From: Gemmatimonas sp.
GTDB taxonomy: Bacteria > Gemmatimonadota > Gemmatimonadetes > Gemmatimonadales > Gemmatimonadaceae
Direction: 5' to 3'
DNA length: 64,000 nucleotides
NCBI GenBank assembly: GCA_025361705.1
Contig: JANYJW010000051.1
Coordinates: 1-64,000, forward strand
Below the pieces are notes generated by a model, which had not been told where the DNA came from, did no database searches, and saw nothing but the letters and a program-made list of their open reading frames with translations. Below, piece by piece: positions 9,111-17,147 of the stretch (the first letter of the stretch is position 1; every line of letters starts with the position of its first letter). Made by a program: the position numbers and the translations under genes.

Positions 9111-11111
9111 ATGCGTCGCGCCCTCCACGTGCTCCTCCTCGCGGCCCCGCTCACCGCGCAGCAGCCTGCCCCGGCCAAGCCGTCCACCGGCGAGGCGTGG
9201 CAACTCACGCCGCTCGCGCAGTCGTCGCTGGTCTATGCGCGCGACGGGTCGCTGATTGGTGAAATCGGCAGTCAATGGCGCACGTCGGTCTCCATCCGGT
9301 CGCTGCCGCGCTACCTCCCGCAGGCCTTCGTCGCGGTGGAAGATCAGCGCTTCTATCAGCACGACGGCGTCGACCTGGTGGGCATTGCCGGTGCCGTCAA
9401 GGACAACCTGCTCGGCGGCCACCGCGGCGCGTCGACCATCACGCAGCAGCTGGTGGGCAACCTGCATCCCGACCTCGTCGACCGGCGCGATCCGGGCCTC
9501 GGGCGCAAGCTGCGCGAGCAACGCGCCGCGCGCGAAATGGAGCGCCACTACAGCAAGGAACAGATCCTCGAGGGGTACCTCAACGCCATCTTGTTCGGGC
9601 ACAACTGGTACGGCATCGAGGCTGCGGCGCGGCACTACTTCGGAAAGAACGCCGTCCACCTCACGCTTGCCGAGGCGGCGTCGCTCGCCGCGCTGCCCAA
9701 GGGCCCTGCGCTCTACGACCCCGCCCGCTTTCCCGACCGCAATCGCGCCCGGCGCGACGTGATCCTCGACCTGATGGTGGTGCAGGGCTTCGTGAGTCGC
9801 CCGCAGGCACAGCTCGCCAAGGCACAGCCGGTGACCACCGTTGCCACCAGCGGCGTGTCGGCCTCGTCGCCGTGGTTTGTTGACGTCGTCCGCACGCAGC
9901 TCGAACGCGCCGGCATTCCCGTGTCGCAGGGCGGCTATCGCGTCACGACAACCCTCGATCCGTTGTTGCAACGCGCGGCAACGGCCGCGCTGGTCGAGGG
10001 AACGGCCGCCGTCGAGGCGCGGCCGGGCTACCGCAACCCGACCTACGCCAACCATCCCAAGGGAAGCACCGACTACCTGCAGGGCATGGTGGTTGCCATG
10101 GACCCGGCCACCGGCGACGTGCGCGCGCTGGTGGGAGGCCGCAACTACACCGATGGCCCGTTCAATCGTGCCGTCAACGCGGTGCGCCAGCCGGGGTCGG
10201 CGTTCAAGCCCATCGTGTATGCGCGGGCCATCCTGGACTCGATTCCCGCCAACACCATTGTTCCGGATACGTCGCTGGAGATCGTGATGGACCGTGGCGC
10301 GCTCTACCGCCCGCGGAACGCGGACGGCGAGTTCCTTGGCAACATCACGCTGCGCGAGGCGCTGACGCGCTCGCGCAACCCGGTGGCCGTGCAGCTGTGG
10401 CAGCGCGTCACCGGCGATTCGGTCATCGCGCTCGCGCGCCGCCTCGGCATCCGCTCCTACATCGCGCCGTGGCCGTCGAGCGCCATCGGTGCGTCAGCCG
10501 TGCAGCCGCTCGACCTGGTCGCGGCCTTCACCGCCATTCCCAACCTCGGCACCGCAGCCGAGCCGCGGTTCGTGGTGCGCGCCGACGATCCCTCGGGCCG
10601 CACCGTCTACAGCCAGAGCGTGCGCATGCTGCCGCCGGCGATGCCGGCCGAGGTGGCGTTCATCGTGCGCGACGTGATGCGCGACGTGGTCGATCGCGGT
10701 ACCGCGACCGCCGTGCGGCGCTACGTCCCCTATGCGGTGCCCGTCGCAGGCAAGACCGGCACCACCGACGACAACACCGACGTCTGGTTCATTGGCGCCA
10801 CCACCGACCTCGTGGCCGGCGTCTGGTTGGGCTTCGACCGTCCCAGGTCCATCATGCCCGGCGCGGCTGGCGGCACGCTGGCGGCGCCGATCTTCGGCCA
10901 GATGCTGGCGCGCTCGGCCTATGGCCGCGGCGCGCCGTGGACGCCGCTGCCGACACTCGTCACGGCCGAACTCGACCGCACCACCGGCAAACTCGCCGAT
11001 GCATCGACGCCTACGGACCGGCGGTATTCGGAGTATTTTCTGGCAGGAACCGAGCCGGGGGCGTTGCGCGTTGATGCGCGGCGCCTCTTCGGCTGGGGCC
11101 CGATTCCCTGA
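9111..11111 (+). CDS. Class A penicillin-binding protein (transglycosylase/transpeptidase)
   Basis: A 666-residue PBP1-type enzyme. After a signal-like N-terminus comes the GT51 glycosyltransferase, with catalytic E77 in VAVEDQRFYQHDGVD and the GASTITQQL motif (107-115). The transpeptidase follows with S363-x-x-K366 (GSAFKP), S421-R-N423 and K548-T-G-T. It polymerises lipid II and cross-links peptidoglycan in the periplasm. The N-terminal hydrophobic stretch is short (about 15 residues) and followed by Gln/Pro/Ala, so it may be cleaved rather than act as a membrane anchor. It ends 15 bases before the next gene. No strong ribosome site precedes the ATG. Confidence 0.95.
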   Translation: MRRALHVLLLAAPLTAQQPAPAKPSTGEAWQLTPLAQSSLVYARDGSLIGEIGSQWRTSVSIRSLPRYLPQAFVAVEDQRFYQHDGVDLVGIAGAVKDNLLGGHRGASTITQQLVGNLHPDLVDRRDPGLGRKLREQRAAREMERHYSKEQILEGYLNAILFGHNWYGIEAAARHYFGKNAVHLTLAEAASLAALPKGPALYDPARFPDRNRARRDVILDLMVVQGFVSRPQAQLAKAQPVTTVATSGVSASSPWFVDVVRTQLERAGIPVSQGGYRVTTTLDPLLQRAATAALVEGTAAVEARPGYRNPTYANHPKGSTDYLQGMVVAMDPATGDVRALVGGRNYTDGPFNRAVNAVRQPGSAFKPIVYARAILDSIPANTIVPDTSLEIVMDRGALYRPRNADGEFLGNITLREALTRSRNPVAVQLWQRVTGDSVIALARRLGIRSYIAPWPSSAIGASAVQPLDLVAAFTAIPNLGTAAEPRFVVRADDPSGRTVYSQSVRMLPPAMPAEVAFIVRDVMRDVVDRGTATAVRRYVPYAVPVAGKTGTTDDNTDVWFIGATTDLVAGVWLGFDRPRSIMPGAAGGTLAAPIFGQMLARSAYGRGAPWTPLPTLVTAELDRTTGKLADASTPTDRRYSEYFLAGTEPGALRVDARRLFGWGPIP

Positions 11112-11126
11112 GTGCGGGAGCTGCAC

Positions 11127-12314
11127 ATGCCACTGACACCACTTCAGAAGCTCTCCATGACCGGCGGTGCCGCGCTCGTGGTCGTCGGCCTGTTCGGCGC
11201 CGTGTCGTTCTACTATTCCTCGCGCCTCGTCGCTGCCGACCGAGCCGTCGAGCGCGCCAACAGCACCATGTCGGCGGCCCTGCACATCATGGCGAGCACC
11301 ACGGATGGGGAGCGCGCCACCAAGGCGTACGTGGTGCGCGGTGATTCCTCCGCGAGCGCCGCACTGCGCGATGCACAGTCCCGTGTGGAGGACGCCGTGG
11401 ATGCCATCGGCGTGAACAGCGAGGACAATCCCCACCAGCGGGACTTGCTGCTCGCGCTGGCGCGTCAGGTGTCGGTCAGCTTCGAGGAATACCGGACCAC
11501 CGTGGCCCTGCGCGACCGCTTTGGCGCAGATTCGGCGCGGCGTTTCCTGATGCACGGCATGCCGCCTGCCGAGGTCGACTCGCTGATGCGCATTGTGACC
11601 CACATGCGTGCGGAGGAGCTGCGCGTGCTCGCCGAGCAGTCGCGCGAGCAGAGCGCGCATGGAGTGAACGCGCAGCGCATCATCCTCATCGGCATGGTGT
11701 TCACGTTCCTGCTGGCCGGCCTGGTGTTGCAGCCCATGCGCGCCGACGTGAACCGGCGCCTGACATCGCGCATTGCGCGCGGGTATATCGGGACAACCGA
11801 ACGGGCGGCGACGGCGCACGCACAAACGGCCCGCGAGCAATTGGGTGCGCTGCATGATGCGGTCGCCGCGCTGAACGAGGCGCGCGAGCCGGCGGCGGTG
11901 GCCCGGGCGCTCGTGGAGCATGGCGTGGAATCGTTGGCCGCGTCCTTTGCGGCGGTGTTCGTGACGAATGGAGCCGGCGGGTTCTCCGTGCTGGCGTCAT
12001 CGGATGCCCGCTTTGATGCAGCGCCCCCTGAACTGGCGCAGCCGATGGCTGACGCACTGCGCACCGGGGAGATTGGCGTGGCCGCTTCGCGCGCCGAGCG
12101 CGAGCGCCGCTACGGCATTTTGGCGGCGCTCGACACGCATGGCGCGCGCGGTGCCACACTGTTTGTGCCGCTGCGCAGCGATGCAGCGCTCGGTGGGGTG
12201 CTTGTGGCAGCCCGCGACGAAGATCTCCCGTTTAGCGATGATGAACTGCGCTTCGCATCCACGCTCGGATGCCTCGGCGGTCCCGCGCTGGCATCCCGCC
12301 CCCTTACCTACTGA
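11127..12314 (+). CDS. Membrane sensor protein with CHASE3-like periplasmic region and GAF-like domain
   Basis: The 395-residue protein has a transmembrane helix (about 11-32) and a periplasmic helical region of about 150 residues. That region contains TKAYVVRGDSSA and ARQVSVSFEEYR, resembling CHASE3 sensors. A second helix (IILIGMVFTFLLAGLVL) follows, then a coiled linker and a C-terminal GAF-like domain. No histidine kinase, cyclase or methyl-accepting domain is attached, so output is unknown and could be a partner protein. ATG at 11127 is chosen because GGGAG lies six bases upstream; a GTG at 11112 directly after the preceding stop is also in frame. It probably forms an operon with the PBP gene and the peptidase gene 4 bases downstream. 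Confidence 0.75.
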   Translation: MPLTPLQKLSMTGGAALVVVGLFGAVSFYYSSRLVAADRAVERANSTMSAALHIMASTTDGERATKAYVVRGDSSASAALRDAQSRVEDAVDAIGVNSEDNPHQRDLLLALARQVSVSFEEYRTTVALRDRFGADSARRFLMHGMPPAEVDSLMRIVTHMRAEELRVLAEQSREQSAHGVNAQRIILIGMVFTFLLAGLVLQPMRADVNRRLTSRIARGYIGTTERAATAHAQTAREQLGALHDAVAALNEAREPAAVARALVEHGVESLAASFAAVFVTNGAGGFSVLASSDARFDAAPPELAQPMADALRTGEIGVAASRAERERRYGILAALDTHGARGATLFVPLRSDAALGGVLVAARDEDLPFSDDELRFASTLGCLGGPALASRPLTY

Positions 12315-12318
12315 CCGA

Positions 12319-13908
12319 ATGACGATGATGAGCCCCCGCGTGTCGCGTCGCGTAGTCTCGCTGACGTTCCTGATTGCCGTGGTCGCCGCGTCCGCATGCG
12401 GCGGGGGCGACAAGGGCGTGGCGCCGGTCAAGCCGACCGCGGTGCAGGCGCTGCAGGCGACCGCACCCACGGCGAGCGTCGGCGCGGCCCTCGCCACGGC
12501 GCCCACCTTTTCGGTGACCGACGCCGCCGGCAACGCACTCGCCAACATCGCCGTCACGGTCACTGTGGCGAGCGGCGGTGGGTCGATCGTCGGCGCGCCC
12601 ACCCGGACCAGCGCGGGCGCGACGTCCGTGGGCACGTGGACGTTGGGCACCACCGCGGGAGCCAACACGCTGACGGTCAGCGTCTCAGGCCTCACTCCGC
12701 TGACCATCTCGGCGACTGGAACTCCGGGGCCCGCCTCGCAGGTCGTCGTCAGCGCCGGGAACTCGCAAACCGCGCTGGCGGGAGCGCAGGTCGCGACACC
12801 CCTCGCTGCCGCGGTGAAGGACCAGTACGGCAACGGCATCGCCAACGTGCCGGTGACGTTTCAATCGTCGTCCGGCGGCGGCGTGGTCACGCCGGGCGTG
12901 CTCACCACCAATGCGAGTGGCATCGCAGCGGGCGCCACGTGGCGCCTGGGCAACAAGGGCGGCACGCAGAGCGCCACCGCGAGCGCCAACGGCTTCTCGG
13001 CCGCGTACACCGCCAGCATCCAATCGACGTTCACGCTCGACCTGCGCTTCTACGGTCCTGCGATGTCGCCCGAAGCGACGGCGGCGTTCACCAACGCCGC
13101 CAACCGCATTCGCGCCGCGATCATCGCAAATCCTGGCCCGGTGCAATTGCTCAACGCCGACATGTCGAAGTGCGACGGCGGACCCACGGTGACGCTCAAC
13201 GAGGTCACCAACGGCGTCATCATCTACGCCTCGGTGGCTCCCATTGACGGGGCGGGCAAGATCCTCGCCCAGGCTGGCCCGTGCTTCCAGCGGGGCAGCA
13301 ACTCGCTGCCGGCTGCAGGAGTGATGCTGTTCGACTCGGCCGATATCCAGAACTACATCAACACCGGCCGGTTCGAGTCCATCGTGTTGCACGAGATGAA
13401 CCATGTGGTCGGCTTCGGCACGATCTGGTTCGACAAGAATCTCCTGCAAAATTCGGCGTGGACCGTGGACGGATCGTCGCAGACCGGGAGCACCAACCCG
13501 CGCTACACCGGCGCCGCCGGCGTCAGCAACTGCCTTGCGGCGGGCGGCACCGCCACCGCCTGCACGCTGAGCGTCGGTGTCGCCGTCGAGGCCACCGGCG
13601 GCTATGGCACCGCCGACGGCCACTGGCGCGAGTCGGTGTTTGACGCCGAGATGATGACGGGCTTCGTGGAAGCCACGGGCATCAGCATGCCGTGGAGCGC
13701 GATGAGCATCGGGCAATTCCAGGACCTCGGCTATGCCGTCAACCTGCTCGCCGCCGACAGCTACACCGTCCCCAGCCTGCTCGCGATGGCGCGTGCGAGC
13801 CTGCAGGCGGCGTCGGCCGACCAGCCTGCCGAAGTGCTGCACCAGCCGCGGTTCGTCATTGGCAGCGGTGGCCAGATAACGCCCGTCAAGCGGGAGATCC
13901 CACGATGA
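12319..13908 (+). CDS. Leishmanolysin-like (M8) zinc metallopeptidase lipoprotein with Ig-like domains
   Basis: The 529-residue protein starts with a lipoprotein signal, with lipobox cysteine C27 in VVAASAC. Two bacterial Ig-like (Big-1-type) repeats follow over about 40-235, recognisable by repeated DAAGNALANIAVTV and DQYGNGIANVPVTF. A metallopeptidase domain comes last, with H358-E-x-x-H362 in VLHEMNHVVGFG; the fold continues with GHWRESVFDAEMMTG and MSIGQFQDLGY, typical of leishmanolysin relatives. It is probably anchored outside the inner membrane or on the cell surface and degrades unknown proteins. Start at ATG 12319; alternative ATGs at 12325 and 12328 change little. The stop overlaps the next start (ATGA). 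Confidence 0.88.
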   Translation: MTMMSPRVSRRVVSLTFLIAVVAASACGGGDKGVAPVKPTAVQALQATAPTASVGAALATAPTFSVTDAAGNALANIAVTVTVASGGGSIVGAPTRTSAGATSVGTWTLGTTAGANTLTVSVSGLTPLTISATGTPGPASQVVVSAGNSQTALAGAQVATPLAAAVKDQYGNGIANVPVTFQSSSGGGVVTPGVLTTNASGIAAGATWRLGNKGGTQSATASANGFSAAYTASIQSTFTLDLRFYGPAMSPEATAAFTNAANRIRAAIIANPGPVQLLNADMSKCDGGPTVTLNEVTNGVIIYASVAPIDGAGKILAQAGPCFQRGSNSLPAAGVMLFDSADIQNYINTGRFESIVLHEMNHVVGFGTIWFDKNLLQNSAWTVDGSSQTGSTNPRYTGAAGVSNCLAAGGTATACTLSVGVAVEATGGYGTADGHWRESVFDAEMMTGFVEATGISMPWSAMSIGQFQDLGYAVNLLAADSYTVPSLLAMARASLQAASADQPAEVLHQPRFVIGSGGQITPVKREIPR

Positions 13909-14213
13909 ACCGCCACGCGATCGTCGGACTCGCACCGCTTTGCCTCGCGCTCGCCGCGTGCGGCGGATCAAAGCCGCAACGCGACGCGAAGGCCATCCCG
14001 GATTCCACGATGGTGACCCCGGCGCCGGAACCCACGGTGAAGGCGGACACCACCATGCCCACCGCCGCAAAGTCCGCCGCGCCAGCAACGCGGCCCGCAG
14101 CGACCACATCTGGCCTGACCAAGAAGGACTCCGCCGGCTTCGACCGCGCCATCAAGGCGAAGTTCAAGATCGACGAGAAGACGGGGAAGATTGATACGAT
14201 CAAGAGGCCGTGA
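13905..14213 (+). CDS. Small lipoprotein of unknown function
   Basis: A 102-residue predicted lipoprotein with lipobox LALAAC and the cysteine near residue 19. The mature part is low-complexity and rich in Ala, Thr, Pro and Lys, ending in a short conserved-looking lysine-rich segment (FDRAIKAKFKIDEKTGKID). The start codon overlaps the stop of the M8 peptidase gene, so the two are translationally coupled and may work together, for example as a protease and its anchor or inhibitor. That is inference only; no domain is recognisable. Confidence 0.75.
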   Translation: MNRHAIVGLAPLCLALAACGGSKPQRDAKAIPDSTMVTPAPEPTVKADTTMPTAAKSAAPATRPAATTSGLTKKDSAGFDRAIKAKFKIDEKTGKIDTIKRP

Positions 14214-14224
14214 ATCGGGTGTGA

Positions 14225-14274
14225 GTGCAGCGTGCGGGGGTTTGGTATCTCTACCAAGCCCCCGCACGTTGCAC
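14225..14274. terminator. Strong bidirectional terminator hairpin
   Basis: Arms 14225-14247 and 14252-14274 pair at 21 of 23 positions around a 4-base loop (TCTC). The structure lies between the convergent ends of the small lipoprotein gene and lon, so it can stop transcription from both sides. Confidence 0.8.
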
Positions 14275-14291
14275 TCGAAGCCGTCTCGGAA

Positions 14292-16847
14292 CTACACCCC
14301 GACGAGGTCCGCCGCCTTCGCGGCGGCCTCCGGCTCTTCCACCAATGCCAGTGTGAGCACTTCCTGCAGCGATTCCACAAAGTGGAACGTGAGCACGGCC
14401 TTGGCCTCGTCGGGCACGTCCTCCATGTCCGCTTCGTTGTCCTTGGGCAGGATGATGTGCGTGATGCCGGCGCGCAGCGCGCCGAGCACCTTTTCCTTGA
14501 CGCCGCCGATGGGCAGTACGCGCCCGCGCAGCGTGATCTCGCCGGTCATCGCGAGATCCTTGCGCACGGGGCGGCCGCTCAGTTCGCTGGCCAGCGCGGT
14601 CGCAATCGATACGCCGGCTGACGGGCCGTCCTTGGGAATTGCGCCGGCCGGCACGTGGATGTGCGTCTCCAGGGCACCCAGTCGCGCCCGCGGAATGCCG
14701 AGCAGCTCGGCGTTCTTGGTAACAAACGAGAACGCCGCGCGCGCCGATTCCTTCATCACATCGCCCAGTTGACCGGTGAGGATCAGCGACACCGGCACAC
14801 CGCCGCCGCTACCATCGATGGGCGGCTGCGTCGACAGTGCGCGCGTCGACGCTTCCACGAACATGATGTCGCCACCCATCGGCGTGTAGTACATGCCGGT
14901 GGCCACGCCCACCTCGTGCGTGGCGGCCGCCTTCTCGGGGTGTACGCGCGGCCGGCCGAGAAGCTCGCGCACCTCGTCCGCCGTGATGACGCCGTCGCCC
15001 TCGATCATCGTGCGCGCGTCCCCTGAGGCAATGCGCCGCGCCACCTTGCGCGCCACCTTGCCGATTTCGCGCTCGAGCTGCCGCACGCCGCTTTCGCGCG
15101 TGTAGTTGGTCACCAGCTGCGCAATGGCCGCGTCCTCCAGCTTCACATGCTTGCCGGCGAGCCCGTTCTCCTCGATCTGCCGGGGAATCAGGTACGCTTT
15201 GGCAATCTCCGATTTCTCACGTTCGGTGTAGCCAGAGAACTCCACCTCTTCCATGCGGTCGCGCAGCGGGCCCGGGATGTTCTGCACGAAGTTGGCGGTC
15301 GCAATGAACAACACTTCGCTGAGGTCAAACGGCACGCCGAGGTAGTGGTCGGTGAAGGTGTCGTTCTGGGCCGGATCGAGCACCTCGAGCAGCGCGGCCG
15401 ACGGGTCGCCCTGGAATGAGACGCCCAGCTTGTCCACTTCGTCGAGCAGGAAGACGGGGTTCTTGGTGCCGGCCTGCTTCATCCCCTGAATCACGCGTCC
15501 GGGCATGGCGCCCACGTAGGTGCGGCGATGGCCGCGGATGTCGGCCTCGTCGCGCGCGCCGCCCAGCGACACGCGCACGTACTCGCGGCCCAGCGCCCGC
15601 GCGATCGACTTGGCAATCGACGTCTTGCCCACGCCCGGCGGCCCCGAGAACAGCAGGATGGGCCCCTTGGCCATCGCGCGCGCCTTGGCCTCGCGCTTGT
15701 CGGTGATGGTGCGGTCGTCGTCGCCATTTCCCTTGGCGAGCGACGGCGTGGCGTCCTCCTTCTTCTCCTTCAGCTTGGCCACGGGAAACTCGCCCGTGCG
15801 GTCCATCTCGTCGGCCATCTGCTGCGCGCGCAACTGGCGCACCGCGAGGAACTCGATGACGCGATCCTTCACGTCCTTCAGGCCGTAGTGATCCTCGTCG
15901 AGCACCGTGATGGCGCGCAGGAGGTCGAGCTGATCGTCGGACCGCGTGTTCCACGGCAACTCGGCGATCCACTCGAGGTACGTGCGGATCACCTGCGCCT
16001 CCATCGACTCGCGCCCGGCGCGCTCCAGCCGGCCCAGCTCGCGTTCCACCTCGGCGCGCGCGTCCTTGGGCAGCGTGAGCTTCATCAGCTTGGCGCGCAG
16101 CTCCTCGATTTCCTTGGAGCTGTCCTCCTCGCCGAGTTCTTTCTGGATGGCCTTCATCTGCTCGCGCAGGAACATCTCGCGCTGGCGCTCGCCCAGCTCC
16201 TCCTGCACCTGCGACTTGATGTCGTCCTGCGCCTCGAGCAGTGAGAGGTACCGCTGCACGAGCACGAGCACGCGGCGCAGCCGGTCCTCCACCGACAGGT
16301 TCTCCAGCAGCCCCTGCTTCTCCGGCACCGTCAACTCGAGATATCCCGCCACGAGGTCGGCAAAGCGTCCCGGCTCGGTGACCGAGTCGAGCACCTGGTG
16401 CACCACTTCCTCGGGAAGGCCACGCCGTTCGCCCAGCTCGCCCGACCGCTCGCGGATCTCCTTGTACAGCGCCTCAAACGCCGGGTCGTTCGCGTTCAGC
16501 GGAGCCTGCTCCTCGACGTGCGTCACCACCGCCGACAGGTATCCTTCGGTGGTGGAGTACTGCAGGGCCGTGGCGCGCTGTTCGCCCTGCAGCAGCAGTT
16601 GCACGCCGCCCAGCCCGCGCTGGATCTGCCCGATGCGGGCAATCACGCCCATCGAGTAGAGAATCTCGGGCGACGGTTCGTCGGTGTTGTCCTTCTGCGC
16701 CACCGCGAACACCAGCCGGTCGCCCTTGAGGGCGGACTCGATGGCGCGCAGCGTGCCCGGCCGTCCCGCCGCGATGGGCGCGGTGAGTCCCGGGAAGATG
16801 ACCGTGCCTCGCAAGGGGAGGACGGGGAGTGTCTGTCGAGTGCTCAT
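14292..16847 (-). CDS. lon: ATP-dependent protease Lon, with a charged insertion before Walker A
   Basis: An 851-residue Lon protease: N-terminal substrate-binding domain (about 8-200), coiled region, AAA+ ATPase with Walker A SGPPGVGKTS (401-410) and Walker B VFLLDEVDKL, and a C-terminal serine protease with catalytic dyad S743 (PKDGPSAG) and K786 (GGVKEK). It degrades misfolded and regulatory cytoplasmic proteins. About 50 charged residues (342-393, including KLKEKKEDATPSLAKGNGDD) sit between the AVRQL helix and the usual GPILLF strand, where typical Lon has only a few residues. ATG at 16847 has AGGA six bases upstream. The heat-shock element CIRCE was not seen upstream. Confidence 0.96.
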   Translation of the reverse strand: MSTRQTLPVLPLRGTVIFPGLTAPIAAGRPGTLRAIESALKGDRLVFAVAQKDNTDEPSPEILYSMGVIARIGQIQRGLGGVQLLLQGEQRATALQYSTTEGYLSAVVTHVEEQAPLNANDPAFEALYKEIRERSGELGERRGLPEEVVHQVLDSVTEPGRFADLVAGYLELTVPEKQGLLENLSVEDRLRRVLVLVQRYLSLLEAQDDIKSQVQEELGERQREMFLREQMKAIQKELGEEDSSKEIEELRAKLMKLTLPKDARAEVERELGRLERAGRESMEAQVIRTYLEWIAELPWNTRSDDQLDLLRAITVLDEDHYGLKDVKDRVIEFLAVRQLRAQQMADEMDRTGEFPVAKLKEKKEDATPSLAKGNGDDDRTITDKREAKARAMAKGPILLFSGPPGVGKTSIAKSIARALGREYVRVSLGGARDEADIRGHRRTYVGAMPGRVIQGMKQAGTKNPVFLLDEVDKLGVSFQGDPSAALLEVLDPAQNDTFTDHYLGVPFDLSEVLFIATANFVQNIPGPLRDRMEEVEFSGYTEREKSEIAKAYLIPRQIEENGLAGKHVKLEDAAIAQLVTNYTRESGVRQLEREIGKVARKVARRIASGDARTMIEGDGVITADEVRELLGRPRVHPEKAAATHEVGVATGMYYTPMGGDIMFVEASTRALSTQPPIDGSGGGVPVSLILTGQLGDVMKESARAAFSFVTKNAELLGIPRARLGALETHIHVPAGAIPKDGPSAGVSIATALASELSGRPVRKDLAMTGEITLRGRVLPIGGVKEKVLGALRAGITHIILPKDNEADMEDVPDEAKAVLTFHFVESLQEVLTLALVEEPEAAAKAADLVGV

Positions 16848-17147
16848 GAAGCGTCCTGGATGCTCGCGCACCCGTATGGGGGGCTGAGGGAGCGTGGTGC
16901 CTCACCTACAGCAACTGGCGTACCACATGCCGCCACATCGAGGGCGCCGACTGTAGCGTCCCGAACGGCGTGATACCCCACGAGTGGAAATACGACATAA
17001 CGGCGGGTCCTGCAACTTTCCCCTGCCTCCCTGACGTAGGGGGCCTGACAAAACGTTTGCCTGCCGTTGGCTGGGCGCGCGTCCGCTCGTGGCGCGCGCG
17101 CCAACTCGCGCGTTGGCGTTGCGTTTCTTACCTTTCCGCCACCCCCT
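16848..17147. other. Divergent promoter region between lon and the kinase pair
   Basis: Three hundred bases with no supported gene. Promoters for lon (minus) and the kinases (plus) must lie here. A weak lon candidate on the minus strand is TTGCAG, a 17-base spacer and TATTTC, ending near 16985. Toward the kinase, TTACCTTT at 17128-17135 lies 12 bases before the GTG start and could be a -10 element for a very short leader. Both are by-eye guesses. Confidence 0.35.

Noticed and set aside
16848-17147. CIRCE or other heat-shock operator before lon
   Set aside because: No TTAGCACTC-N9-GAGTGCTAA-like repeat is present.
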